This document shows, piece by piece, positions 8,412 through 16,999 of a stretch of DNA of 36,792 nucleotides. The DNA is from Methanobrevibacter sp. (GTDB lineage Archaea; Methanobacteriota; Methanobacteria; Methanobacteriales; Methanobacteriaceae). The DNA lies in contig NZ_JAFQQZ010000022.1 of the NCBI RefSeq assembly GCF_017410345.1, positions 1 to 36,792 of the forward strand, read 5' to 3'. The notes below the pieces were generated by a model, which saw only the letters and a list, made by a program, of their open reading frames with translations, was not told the DNA's origin and did no database searches. The position numbers and the translations under genes were made by a program. Positions within the stretch are counted from its first letter, which is position 1, and every line of letters begins with the position of its first letter.

Positions 8412-10190
8412 TCATTCCTCCAAATCTTCTGAGTCAAACAATGTAGACTGTTCGGTTTTCTTGGATTTTTTCTTCCTAGGTTTTTCATCATCCAGGAATG
8501 CTTCATCCAAGTCAGATTCCTGAACCCTATCCTTACGGCTTGAATGTTCCTTGTCAACCACATGACCGAATTCGTCAAGCTCTTCAAGCAAGGAATCGAC
8601 GTAGTCTTCCTCTTCTATCTCTTCTTCAACCTTTTCGCCCATCAATTCTGCCAATGCTCTTCTTGTCACTTTAGCGAGAACCGGCTTGTAATCAGGAACC
8701 TCAGTTTCAGCAAGTGATGCTGCCTCTTCAATGATGACAGGAACATAGTCTTCAAATATCTTGGACCTCATTGCCTTTTCCTTTTCGGCCTTTTTGGATC
8801 TGATATGTCTTTGAAGTTTTCTTGCTATTTTCATGGTAGCCTGTCTGATTTCATGAACGATTTCAGGTTCTGGAGCAATACTCTGCTTACCTGTAGACAA
8901 GTAAGGAACTTGTGTTGAAATGATGTTTACAAATAAGGTAAGTGGAGTGTTGTCCAAGTCTCTAAGACCGTATCTTCTCCAGTCAATGGATTTCAATGCC
9001 TCTGTAATGGCACAGCTTCCTGCATCGAAAGTCAATGGAACTCTGTTTGCAAACCTTAGTATTTCAGATTTTCTTTGTTCATTGACAATTCTACCGGCAT
9101 CTCCACCGTAAGCAATACCTGCTTCAACAATGAATGCCACACCACCTTTATAGGTAACTGGTGTTCTTGTTATGGTAGTGATGAATTCAGGCTTCAATAT
9201 CAATTTCATACCCTTTTCAATTTGCTCTTCACCAATAGGAATAAGTCCGGAAGTAGGAGGAGCCATGAATTTCATTTTTCCAAATGCTTCAACAATAGCT
9301 TCAGCTTCAGCCCAAGTCATGTTTTTCGGACGTTTTTTCATGTCAATTCCGGTAATGTCCTGAAGCTCTTTGATTTTCTTGGAAGACATTCTTGATAAGG
9401 AAGTGGTCAACATGCTTTTGAAGTTTCTCTTATCTGTGGTCTTTGCAATGTGAGTAATGTCATCTGCAGTAACACCTTTAGGGTGAGGTAATACTTCCTT
9501 AGGCAAGACTGGAACAATCTCTGCAGCTCTCTTAAAGATGTATTTGTGTCCTTTCGGATCTCTAAAGGTAATCTTTGCATGAGGGTTAGCGATCATGGTT
9601 CTACGAATGTACTCGAATGCACCCTGTTCAGCCAATGAATAGGATACTTCCTTGAAATGGAGCTGGATACAGACACCAGTGCTTTCAGGAGTGAAATGCT
9701 CAGTCTTGATAACATCCCCGACATTGTTCTTTACATCCATCTTAAATTCCATTTTGACCCCTTTAAGTTCACCATCCTCTCTCCATCCGGAAATTACATG
9801 GGTGGACTCACCGGTAGTCATCTGGGATAAAAGCACACAACCACTACAACCTAAACCTTGTTGCCCTCTTGATTGAATGTTTCTGAATTTGGAACCTGCA
9901 AACATCTGACAGTATACTTGAGTTACAAATTCCTCAGGAATACCTGGACCATTATCTGAATGTCTTAAAAGATAATGTTCCTTTCCGAGTTGCTTTAAAT
10001 CAATTCTGATTTCCGGCAATATACCTGCTTCCTCAGCAGCGTCAAAACTGTTTGTAATCAATTCGTGGAAAACAATAGTAAGTGATCTGATCTTACCGGA
10101 AAATCCTAACATCTGTTTATTTTTTCTAAAGAACTCTGATGGAGTCAATTGGTCAAAATTCTCAAAGAGTTCTTGTGCTTGTTGAGACAA
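8412..10190 (-). CDS. top6B: DNA topoisomerase VI subunit B
   Basis: GHKL-type ATPase subunit of topoisomerase VI that clamps the DNA duplex. Bergerat-fold motifs are clear: [11 protein letters not shown] (Glu43, Asn47), DNGPGIP (79-85) and RGQQGLG (108-114). A helix-two-turn-helix region and transducer domain follow, with [10 protein letters not shown] near 440. At 592 aa it is somewhat long, because of a charged low-complexity C-terminal tail with [18 protein letters not shown] and acidic ends. The start is TTG at 10190, supported by GGAAG 6 nt upstream; no ATG is nearby. top6A follows after 4 nt. Confidence 0.97.
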   Translation of the reverse strand: MSQQAQELFENFDQLTPSEFFRKNKQMLGFSGKIRSLTIVFHELITNSFDAAEEAGILPEIRIDLKQLGKEHYLLRHSDNGPGIPEEFVTQVYCQMFAGSKFRNIQSRGQQGLGCSGCVLLSQMTTGESTHVISGWREDGELKGVKMEFKMDVKNNVGDVIKTEHFTPESTGVCIQLHFKEVSYSLAEQGAFEYIRRTMIANPHAKITFRDPKGHKYIFKRAAEIVPVLPKEVLPHPKGVTADDITHIAKTTDKRNFKSMLTTSLSRMSSKKIKELQDITGIDMKKRPKNMTWAEAEAIVEAFGKMKFMAPPTSGLIPIGEEQIEKGMKLILKPEFITTITRTPVTYKGGVAFIVEAGIAYGGDAGRIVNEQRKSEILRFANRVPLTFDAGSCAITEALKSIDWRRYGLRDLDNTPLTLFVNIISTQVPYLSTGKQSIAPEPEIVHEIRQATMKIARKLQRHIRSKKAEKEKAMRSKIFEDYVPVIIEEAASLAETEVPDYKPVLAKVTRRALAELMGEKVEEEIEEEDYVDSLLEELDEFGHVVDKEHSSRKDRVQESDLDEAFLDDEKPRKKKSKKTEQSTLFDSEDLEE

Positions 10191-10201
10191 ATTAAACTTC
10201 C

Positions 10202-10898
10202 TTTACATAGTTTTTAATTAATTAAGCAAATTATAATTAATTAAAATAATAAATTGACAGTTTATTTAATTCAATTCATAAAAATTCCCATTAAAAATAC
10301 AAATCCAATATACAATAACAAATCTTTTTACATGGTAATGTAATCATAAAATTGTAAAATTTTTAAAAAAATCTTCGATATTTGTGAAAATTTTATTAAA
10401 ATTAAACAAAAGTTATTTTTATGGAAAATTTTTATATAAAAATGAAAAAATTACTAAAATTTTAGACAAACTAATAATCAAATAAATACAAAAATGTGTC
10501 AAAACTATAGTAAATATATCACTATATATACATATGTTGTTGAAAGTATATAAAAGTTTTCAATTACTACAAAAATTTTAATGGAACATACACCACATTG
10601 CATAAAAATTTAGGCTAAATATAATTAAATTACATCACATCAAAAAATATCGTTAAAAAATATTAAACCATACATATATCTTTAATGAAAAATAACAATT
10701 AATTAAGAAAATTGATTCGAAGCAATAGAAACAATACCAAATTGTAAAAATAGAAATTGATTGAAAAATTAAATTGTGATGATGAGAAAATAGAAATAAA
10801 AAATAGAAAAATTAGAAAAAAATGAAAAAATGAGAAAATAAAAAGAAAAAATAAAAGAAGATGAAGATAAGATTATTAAAAAGTAAAATAAAAAATTC
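10202..10898. other. Long AT-rich non-coding region upstream of top6BA
   Basis: Almost 700 nt without a credible gene, between the KH gene stop and the top6B start. It holds a 13-bp inverted repeat (TTTTAATTAATTA at 10212-10224 with its complement at 10234-10246) just upstream of top6B. TATA-like stretches lie near 10425-10435 and 10545-10558 on the minus strand, and T-rich (minus) sequence lies after the KH gene near 10864-10897. No tRNA or other recognisable RNA was found. Confidence 0.5.
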
Positions 10899-11498
10899 TT
10901 AGTCTAAGTCATCACGGAATTGAATCTCATCCCTTTCAATTCCAACGACTTCCTTGAACTCTTTCATTTTACGTTCGTTCTTCTTATTTTCCAAAAATGC
11001 ATAGACGGATTTATGCCTTGATCCATTGAGAATCATTTCAACTGCTTCCTTAGCAATCATCACACTTTCAAGTTCGCCGATCAATGAAACAGTCTTGCCA
11101 TAAATAGCCATATCCACTTCAGCCATATCTACAATTATCTCTCTGGTTTTTCCATCTTTTCCAATGATTCTGCCCTTGTATCTTGCCATCGCCTTTTTGG
11201 ATTTGCCTACATACAAAGGCAATTTGATTATTTCCAAATAAATGTCATCCTTATTTAATTTTAATGCTACACGAGGATTGAATCCACGAGCAATAGCTTT
11301 TACAATATGATTTGCTTTCCATACACCAAGAGGATCTTCCATATTTTCATTAGGATAAATAGCTACAGTACAGTCCTCACTATCAATATCCAAATGAGTA
11401 TTGGTTGCATTTTCAATTAATTGTTTGGTTTCTCCTTTTGTTCCAATCAAAGCACCCACTCTATCTGCAGGAACTTTGAGATAATCGGTTTCCGGCAA
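10899..11498 (-). CDS. Dim2/Pno1-like KH-domain RNA-binding protein
   Basis: Archaeal homologue of the small-subunit ribosome assembly factor Dim2/Pno1. Two KH domains are visible: the first with GTKG in [14 protein letters not shown], the second with GKDG in [14 protein letters not shown]. The protein ends in a charged tail. An open frame also allows GTG at 11507, but that codon lies inside the GAGGTGA ribosome-binding site. TTG at 11498 has the usual 5-nt spacing and is preferred (199 aa), although the choice is not certain. It follows aIF1A and rio1 on the same strand, an arrangement common in archaea and consistent with a joint role in 30S maturation and initiation. Confidence 0.92.
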   Translation of the reverse strand: MPETDYLKVPADRVGALIGTKGETKQLIENATNTHLDIDSEDCTVAIYPNENMEDPLGVWKANHIVKAIARGFNPRVALKLNKDDIYLEIIKLPLYVGKSKKAMARYKGRIIGKDGKTREIIVDMAEVDMAIYGKTVSLIGELESVMIAKEAVEMILNGSRHKSVYAFLENKKNERKMKEFKEVVGIERDEIQFRDDLD

Positions 11499-11583
11499 TT
11501 CATTCACCTCTTTGATTTTTTAAAAATTTTTATACACAATTATATATTAAATATTTAGATTAAATTTAATAAATATTTTGATA

Positions 11584-11671
11584 AAATAAAAAATGCTCAT
11601 AATGGAAACCTATTGGAACATTAAAAATATTTCTTTAATGTATATAAAAAATAGATTTCCTAAGAGCATTT
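11584..11671 (-). terminator. 81-nt structured hairpin after rio1, terminator-like
   Basis: A long imperfect hairpin: AAATGCTC (11591-11598) with GAGCATTT (11664-11671), GGAAA (11604-11608) with TTTCC (11656-11660), CTATT (11610-11614) with AATAG (11650-11654), and apical ACATTAAA (11618-11625) with TTTAATGT (11634-11641). On the minus strand it is followed by a T-rich run (complement of 11584-11594). It may be the rio1 terminator or a small structured RNA. Confidence 0.55.
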
Positions 11672-11745
11672 GAAAACTAATATTCTCAAGAATTCTCCTA
11701 AGAATAGATTATAAATTAATTTTTTCATTGATTCTCTCTTTTTGA

Positions 11746-12651
11746 TTAGTCTTTAATCAAACGATTAGTCAAGTCTTCAATGGAAGTGTCCACACCCATT
11801 TTTGAAAATTCAAAGCTGATGTTCTTGATGTCCCTTTCAAGCAATTCCCTTGCAATTATGTGGTCCTTTACAACAGATTGGGAAACATCAATAATCACAG
11901 GCTGTTCATAATGATTTAGAATATTATAGCTTGACAGGTCACCATGAATCAGATTTGCCTTATTGATGAACTTATCCATCTGGTCCACCAACTTCTCATA
12001 AAAGTCATTTGGATCTTGAGGAGGCAAGTTCTTAACGGTTGGTGAAGGATTTCCAGCACCATCGCCAATGAATTCAATTATCAATACATTGTTCAGGCTT
12101 GTTATTGCCTCTGGAACCTTTACTCCTGCATCCCTAAGCCTTGTCAGATTCCTATATTCCTTATTGACCCAATTATTGATCAATTGCCTTTTATTGCTTG
12201 ACCTCACATTGAAACGAGGGTCTCCCGCAATGTAATATTGCATTTTCTTAAAATCGGAAGTGGCTATCCTATAAATCTTGACAGCAACAATTGAACCGTC
12301 ATCTTTTATTCCCTTCAATACATTGGCTTCCTTTCCAGTGCTTATGGCACCATTCAAGACATCCAAATAACCCTGATTGGCCAATTTGTAAAGTACCTGC
12401 AATGTTGCCTTGTCGAATATTTCACTGGATACCTTCCTATCATCAGAATCCTTGATTCTCTTTTGGGAAATCAACTTTTGAACTTCTGCATCCGCCTTAG
12501 CCACTCTTGGATTTTCATCCATGACTTCTTCGTCAGATTCATCCTCTATTGAATCCTCATCCAAAAGTTCATTTTCCATAAGTCCCTCTTCTAAGAGTTC
12601 CTCATCCAAAAGTTCAATATCAGCATCAGCCATTCTTGGATCTTCTTCCAT
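11746..12651 (-). CDS. rio1: RIO1-type atypical serine protein kinase
   Basis: Kinase/ATPase used in late maturation of the small ribosomal subunit. Seen: the ATP-binding GKEANVLKG loop, Lys in AVKIYRI, the catalytic loop LIHGDLSSYNIL, and the metal-binding IDVSQSV, all typical of RIO kinases. The first 60 residues are highly acidic and contain an internal duplication: MEEDPRMADADIE (1-13) and MDENPRVAKADAE (44-56). The ATG at 12651 has GGTG 5 nt upstream, so the acidic extension is probably translated. An 8-bp hairpin (11741-11748 with 11754-11761) covers the stop codon but has no T-run. It lies between aIF1A and the KH gene. Confidence 0.95.
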   Translation of the reverse strand: MEEDPRMADADIELLDEELLEEGLMENELLDEDSIEDESDEEVMDENPRVAKADAEVQKLISQKRIKDSDDRKVSSEIFDKATLQVLYKLANQGYLDVLNGAISTGKEANVLKGIKDDGSIVAVKIYRIATSDFKKMQYYIAGDPRFNVRSSNKRQLINNWVNKEYRNLTRLRDAGVKVPEAITSLNNVLIIEFIGDGAGNPSPTVKNLPPQDPNDFYEKLVDQMDKFINKANLIHGDLSSYNILNHYEQPVIIDVSQSVVKDHIIARELLERDIKNISFEFSKMGVDTSIEDLTNRLIKD

Positions 12652-12751
12652 AAAAACACCATTTTAAAATTAGAATTGACAAAAAGAGTTTAAAATAATA
12701 AGAAATGAAAAAAAGTAAAAATAGAAAGTAAAGGCATTGAAAATTATTAAT

Positions 12752-12796
12752 AAAAAAAGTAAATCATTAGCTATTCATTAGCGATAGCTGATTTAC
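12752..12796 (-). terminator. Hairpin terminator of the aIF1A gene
   Basis: GTAAATCA (12759-12766) pairs with TGATTTAC (12789-12796), with an inner GCTAT/ATAGC stem. The distal arm contains the stop codon, and seven T (complement of 12752-12758) follow on the minus strand. Confidence 0.7.
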
Positions 12797-13098
12797 ATAG
12801 TTAAATAACCTTTTCTTTCAAGCCAGTTGGATTCAGTTCTTGTGTATCTCCAAATCACATCAGCCTTTTGGTCTGATTGGAAATCCCATGGCTTTACAAG
12901 AACCACATCACCTTCACGTATCCAGATTCTCTTTTTCATTTTTCCAGGAATACGTGTCATTCTGATATTGCCGTCAGCACATCTTACTTTAATTTTTCCA
13001 TGACCCATAATCTGTTCTACGACTCCTGGAATTTCACCTTTTCTAGGAGTGCGCACTCTTCTATATTCTTGTTGATCGTTATTTTGTGGTTTACTCAA
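12793..13098 (-). CDS. eif1A: Translation initiation factor aIF1A
   Basis: A small OB-fold factor that binds the ribosomal A site and helps start-codon selection. Residues [24 protein letters not shown] and [29 protein letters not shown] follow the eIF1A family closely, and 101 aa is the normal archaeal length. The start is TTG at 13098, with a very strong GGAGGAG 5 nt upstream. It heads the aIF1A-rio1-KH group but has its own terminator-like hairpin. Confidence 0.96.
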   Translation of the reverse strand: MSKPQNNDQQEYRRVRTPRKGEIPGVVEQIMGHGKIKVRCADGNIRMTRIPGKMKKRIWIREGDVVLVKPWDFQSDQKADVIWRYTRTESNWLERKGYLTM

Positions 13099-13445
13099 AA
13101 ATTCTCCTCCTACTCATTCTCCAAAATTATTTAATAACACATCATTTTAATAAATCATTTAAAAATAATTAATATTCGATTAAACAATATTCAAAAATAT
13201 TAACAAATAATCGTAAAAATTATTGTTTAGAAATTCAGCAAATAATTTATTATTATATATTATATATTTCTTAATATAAATACTAACAAGATAATTTATA
13301 AAGGTTTTGATTTTTCAGAGGAATTTTTGATGCAAAAATACAGAATATAAACATAATATAAATATATCAAAAAATATATTATAATTATATAATTTTTCTA
13401 AAATAAATTTTCTAAAACAATTTTTAAAACTTAAAAGGTAATACA
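13099..13445. other. Divergent promoter region between aIF1A and moeA
   Basis: About 350 nt of AT-rich DNA with no gene. It must hold promoters for both divergent genes. TATA-like AT stretches are seen near 13252-13268 and near 13372-13392, but none is decisive. Confidence 0.45.
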
Positions 13446-14690
13446 ATGGGTGTAGAATTTTTAAAGATAAAGGAAGTAGATGAAGCAAAGGAAATCATAA
13501 ATGAAAAATTTGATGAATACTATACTCCACAATCAGAAATAATCGATATAGCAGAAAGCAACAATAGAATCACATTCAGCAAAATTGAAAGCAAAATCGA
13601 TTTTCCTCCATTCAACAGATCATTGAAGGATGGATTTGCAATTAAGGCAGAGGATAGCTTCGGCGTTAATGAGGAAAATCCTAAAAAACTCAAGGTCATT
13701 GACTTTTTAGAAGCAGGTTCATTTACCGACAAAACCGTTGAACTTGGCAAATGCGTGGAAATAAGCACAGGTGCACCGATTCCAGAAGGAGCGGATGCAG
13801 TTGTGATGGTAGAGTTCTCCAACAAGCCTGAGGACAACAGTGAACTTGCAGAGGACGAAATTGAAATATTGACAAGCGTGACACCTTCCCAGGACATTGG
13901 CCAAAAAGGTTCAGACGTTAAAAAGGGACAGACCATTCTTGAGGAAAACATCCTGCTAAACCCACCTAAAATAGGAGTTATAGCTGCTCAAGGAATTGAC
14001 ACCGTTGAAGTGTATAAAAAGCCTAAAGTAGGAATCATCTCAACCGGAAACGAACTATTGACCAATCAGGAAGAACTGAAGCCTGGAAAGATCTACGATG
14101 TGAACAGTGAAATGATTAAGGCTGGCGTAGATAATTGCGGTGGAGAAGGAGAATGCTTAGGCATCGTTAAAGATGTTTATGATGATTTGAAAGCTAAGAT
14201 TCAAGACTCATTGAAGGAATGCGACATCTTATTATGTTCCGGAGGAACATCTGCAGGTGTCGGGGATAATATCAGACATATCCTAGATGAACTTGGGGAA
14301 GTTTACATTCATGGAATTACTGTCCAGCCTGGAAAGCCAACCATTCTTGGAGTGGTTGACGGAAAGATAGTCATTGGACTTCCTGGAAATCCTGTATCTG
14401 CAATTGTAATATTCAACGTATTTGTTGCACCGGCCATCAAGAAATTGGCAGGATACAAAGATGATGAAGAGCAGAAAACAATAAAGGGAACTTTAGCCAG
14501 AAGAATCCATTCACCAATCGGAAGAATGCAATATCAATTGGTTAGAGTGGAAGAGGACACTGTAATCCCAATCTTTAAGGATTCCGGAGCCATATTCTCA
14601 CTTGCAAGTGCAGCAGGATACACAAAGGTTTCCAAGCAAACTGAACTGCTTGAAGAAGGAGAGGAAGTTGAAGTAATTCTCTTTAATTAA
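13446..14690 (+). CDS. moeA: Molybdopterin molybdotransferase MoeA
   Basis: Inserts molybdate (or tungstate) into adenylated molybdopterin, the last step in building the cofactor for formylmethanofuran dehydrogenase and formate dehydrogenase. Seen: the N-terminal FPPFNRSLKDGFAIKAED region, STGAPIPEGADAVVMVE, the MPT-binding GIISTGNELL and CSGGTSAGVGDN motifs, and GLPGNPVSA, followed by the C-terminal beta domain. At 414 aa it has normal MoeA length. The ATG at 13446 has AAAGGT 6 nt upstream. Transcribed away from aIF1A; the GyrI-like gene follows after about 80 nt. Confidence 0.94.
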   Translation: MGVEFLKIKEVDEAKEIINEKFDEYYTPQSEIIDIAESNNRITFSKIESKIDFPPFNRSLKDGFAIKAEDSFGVNEENPKKLKVIDFLEAGSFTDKTVELGKCVEISTGAPIPEGADAVVMVEFSNKPEDNSELAEDEIEILTSVTPSQDIGQKGSDVKKGQTILEENILLNPPKIGVIAAQGIDTVEVYKKPKVGIISTGNELLTNQEELKPGKIYDVNSEMIKAGVDNCGGEGECLGIVKDVYDDLKAKIQDSLKECDILLCSGGTSAGVGDNIRHILDELGEVYIHGITVQPGKPTILGVVDGKIVIGLPGNPVSAIVIFNVFVAPAIKKLAGYKDDEEQKTIKGTLARRIHSPIGRMQYQLVRVEEDTVIPIFKDSGAIFSLASAAGYTKVSKQTELLEEGEEVEVILFN

Positions 14691-14771
14691 ATAAAAGTCA
14701 AAATTAAAAATCAAATATTTTTAAAATAAAATCCATAAGAAAGATATATTATTATAACTATAGGTGTAAAC

Positions 14772-15242
14772 ATGGAAATTAAAGAAAAAACAATTGAAGA
14801 TCAAAAAGTAGCTATCATGAATTATAAAGGCTCCCTGAATGACATGGAAGTCCTGATTTCCAAATTGACCGGTTGGGTTGAGGTTGAAGAAATCGAAACA
14901 GTTGGAGAATTGTTTGCAATATTCTACAATAACCCAAGAACCGCAAAGGAAAATGAAGTCGTTTACGATGTGGGAATTCCAATCAACCCAGAATTAGACC
15001 CTGATGAAACTGAGGAAATAAGAATCGTAAACATCATTGAACACAAAGTATTGTCCGGAATCCATAACGGAAGCTTGGACAATATTCAGGAAACCTATAA
15101 CATTATGGCAGAATATTCCATTGAAAACAAATATGATATTATCGGATCTCCAAAGGAAGTTTACATAAAAAACAAATACGAAGTTGAAAATGAAGATGAT
15201 ATGGTAACTGAAATACAATTGCCAGTCATTAAAATGGGATAA
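14772..15242 (+). CDS. GyrI-like small-molecule-binding domain protein
   Basis: A 156-aa protein consisting of a GyrI-like/effector-binding (SHS2-duplication) domain with no DNA-binding part. Supporting stretches are VGELFAIFYNNPRT, VVYDVGIPINPE and the HKVLSGIHNGSLDNIQETYNIMAEY segment, which follow the order of the family. Such domains bind hydrophobic or drug-like ligands, and some act as hydrolases; the ligand here is unknown. The ATG start has AGGTG 5 nt upstream. A 7-bp inverted repeat AAATGGG/CCCATTT (15232-15252) surrounds the stop codon. Confidence 0.8.
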   Translation: MEIKEKTIEDQKVAIMNYKGSLNDMEVLISKLTGWVEVEEIETVGELFAIFYNNPRTAKENEVVYDVGIPINPELDPDETEEIRIVNIIEHKVLSGIHNGSLDNIQETYNIMAEYSIENKYDIIGSPKEVYIKNKYEVENEDDMVTEIQLPVIKMG

Positions 15243-15252
15243 TTACCCATTT
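15232..15252 (+). terminator. Possible hairpin at the end of the GyrI-like gene
   Basis: AAATGGG (15232-15238) pairs with CCCATTT (15246-15252), with the stop codon in the loop. No strong T-run follows, so termination is doubtful. Confidence 0.35.
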
Positions 15253-15270
15253 GCACTATATTATAATAAT

Positions 15271-15306
15271 TCTTTATAAAATAAGTCTTTATAAATAATT
15301 CTTTAT
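15271..15306 (+). repeat. Tandem TATA-like repeats upstream of the small Lys-rich gene
   Basis: TCTTTATAAA at 15271 and 15286, and a partial TCTTTAT at 15300, at 14-15 nt spacing, upstream of the ATG at 15329. One or more may serve as the TATA box. Confidence 0.45.
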
Positions 15307-15328
15307 CTGCTAGAAAGAGGTTGGAATT

Positions 15329-15622
15329 ATGGCTAGAGGGAAAAACAAGAAATTAACTAAAAAAGAAGAGAAAGAACTAAATGAAAAGGTAGATAAGATA
15401 ATAGAAAAAAACTTTGCAGACTTTTCATCTCAAGATGAGCTTGAAAACTTTATCCAAGATGCCTTTAATGAAAAAACTTCCAAATACAATAAGAACCTAA
15501 AGAAAAAGGAAAAGGAAATCAATAAAAAAGTATCAAAAGTCTATAAGACAGACAATAAAAGAATTGATAGGAAAATAAAGGAATTGGATAAAAAAATCAA
15601 TGCAAGATTTAAAAATATCTAA
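15329..15622 (+). CDS. Small lysine-rich coiled-coil protein, unknown function
   Basis: A 97-aa protein with very high Lys and Glu content and predicted long helices. The N-terminus is MARGKNKKLTKKEEKEL, the middle has a less charged patch (NFADFSSQDELENFIQDAF), and the C-terminal half repeats KKKEKEINKKV, KRIDRKIKELDKK. No domain is recognised. A real gene is supported by a ribosome-binding site (GAGGTTGG) shortly upstream of the ATG, TATA-like repeats before that, and no competing frame. It may bind nucleic acid through its basic helices, but this is a guess. It ends convergently with pmbA. Confidence 0.75.
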   Translation: MARGKNKKLTKKEEKELNEKVDKIIEKNFADFSSQDELENFIQDAFNEKTSKYNKNLKKKEKEINKKVSKVYKTDNKRIDRKIKELDKKINARFKNI

Positions 15623-15629
15623 TAAAAAT

Positions 15630-15668
15630 AAAAAAAGAATAATTTGATCAAACTTTTAAAGTTTGATC
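15630..15668 (-). terminator. Hairpin between convergent genes, terminator of pmbA
   Basis: GATCAAACTTT (15646-15656) and its perfect complement (15658-15668) flank one base. The arm reaches the first base of the pmbA stop codon. Downstream on the minus strand is a T-rich tract with seven T in a row (complement of 15630-15636). It could also end transcripts of the convergent plus-strand gene. Confidence 0.7.
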
Positions 15669-16972
15669 TAATTTCCTACAACTCTTACATCATGCAAAAG
15701 CAATTTAGGAATTATAAAAGATCCTCTTTGCTTTGTCTCATCACCTACAGCTACCGCATCACCTAATAAGTCATAGATATTTCCGGAAATCATAGCCTTT
15801 TTAATAGGTTTCCTTTCACCATTGTCAATTATGAAAGAATTGCTTGCTTCAACTGAAAAGTCACCAGTGATTGGATTTGCTGTATGTGCACCTAAGACAT
15901 CAGTCACCAGGAATGCATCTCTTATTTCATCTTCTGCCACACGGTCTTTGAAATCAAAGATAATGTTTGAGCCGCTTACGGAAGGGGTTCCTGCATAAGA
16001 GCCTCTAAATCCATTTGAAGTGCTTTTCACACCATCCTTATTGGCAGTATATATATCATATAGATATCCTTTAAGAACACCATCTTCAACCAAGGCAGTC
16101 CTTCTTGAAGCAGTTCCCTCATCGTCAGTGACTCCAGAGTTCAAACCTCCATCAACTGTTCCGTCATCATAAATAGAAAGGCCTTCAGAGACTATCTTCT
16201 CACCTATCTTGTCTGCAAGCCTTGACCTTCCCCTTTGAACATTATCTGCACTGAAACCGCTCATGAATGTGGAAAGCAAACCGGTAACTGCATGATAATC
16301 CAATACAACATCCTTATCTGAAGTTTCAATATGGTCTCCGCCTAAAGAGGATTTTGCCAAATCACATAGGTCTTCAGCTAATTTTATGCCATCCAAATCA
16401 TAAAGGCATGAAGAAACGGAGTCGTAAGCTGTTGCCAAATCGCCATCCTTTAGGGCATTTATTGAAACTCCCAATGCAAATCCAGTGGATTTGTCATATG
16501 CTTCAACACCATTGGAATTTACAATCAAGACTTCCCCTTCTGCTGCTGAAAATCCACCAGAAGTGGTTTGACATCCATTATCATCAATGCAATTCAAAAC
16601 AGCTTTTAGGGAACTTGTAAGTTCATTCAAATCAATATCCTGAAATTTCTTATCAAAAGTCCCCTTGATTTTAGGCAATTTTTGAACTTCTGCAAAAGAG
16701 AAATTTTCATCTTTTGAATTAAGCTTTGAGTTCAAATATGCATTTTCACAAGTCTTTGCTATTTCACCCATATCAGATGTGAAAGCAAAACCTACGGAAC
16801 CGTCTTTAATGACTCTTATTCCAATGCCTAAGCTGATTTCCTCTTTAGCAAAATTCAAATCGGTCTTTTGAGAATCCAATTGCAGCAATTCAGCATTTTC
16901 CAAATAGATTTCATAATCATCTGAATACTTTGAAATTTCCCTTTTTGCCTCTTCAGCCAATTCATATAACAT
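15668..16972 (-). CDS. pmbA: TldD/PmbA family protein (TldE-like)
   Basis: Member of the TldD/TldE modulator-of-gyrase family, which in bacteria forms a protease heterodimer that trims peptide substrates. The overall order (ISLGIGIRVIKDGSVGFAFTSD near the N-terminus, GVTDDEGTASRRTALVEDGVLKGYLYD in the middle, NPITGDFSVEASNSFIIDNGE near the C-terminus) is that of the family. The expected metal-ligand HExxxH is not seen; the equivalent region reads YHAVTGLLSTFM, so this is the TldE/PmbA-like partner. No TldD gene is in the window. TTG at 16984 is possible, but the ATG at 16972 (434 aa) has GTGAT 3 nt upstream. It starts 27 nt after the phosphatase stop, so the two are probably one operon. Confidence 0.9.
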   Translation of the reverse strand: MLYELAEEAKREISKYSDDYEIYLENAELLQLDSQKTDLNFAKEEISLGIGIRVIKDGSVGFAFTSDMGEIAKTCENAYLNSKLNSKDENFSFAEVQKLPKIKGTFDKKFQDIDLNELTSSLKAVLNCIDDNGCQTTSGGFSAAEGEVLIVNSNGVEAYDKSTGFALGVSINALKDGDLATAYDSVSSCLYDLDGIKLAEDLCDLAKSSLGGDHIETSDKDVVLDYHAVTGLLSTFMSGFSADNVQRGRSRLADKIGEKIVSEGLSIYDDGTVDGGLNSGVTDDEGTASRRTALVEDGVLKGYLYDIYTANKDGVKSTSNGFRGSYAGTPSVSGSNIIFDFKDRVAEDEIRDAFLVTDVLGAHTANPITGDFSVEASNSFIIDNGERKPIKKAMISGNIYDLLGDAVAVGDETKQRGSFIIPKLLLHDVRVVGN

Positions 16973-16999
16973 ATTATCACACAATAATCTTAAAGAACC

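Noticed and set aside
9075-9395. Open frame opposite top6B
   Set aside because: It lies entirely within a strongly conserved gene on the other strand, has no recognisable domain, and is a codon-composition shadow.
10775-10785. GTGATGATGAG as box C of a C/D RNA
   Set aside because: No box D (CTGA) at a suitable distance and no C'/D' pair was found.
10202-10898. Replication origin in the long AT-rich gap
   Set aside because: No origin recognition box-like repeats and no cdc6/orc1 gene nearby; AT-richness alone is not evidence.
13520-13951. 143-codon open frame opposite moeA
   Set aside because: Shadow of a clear moeA gene with no family match.
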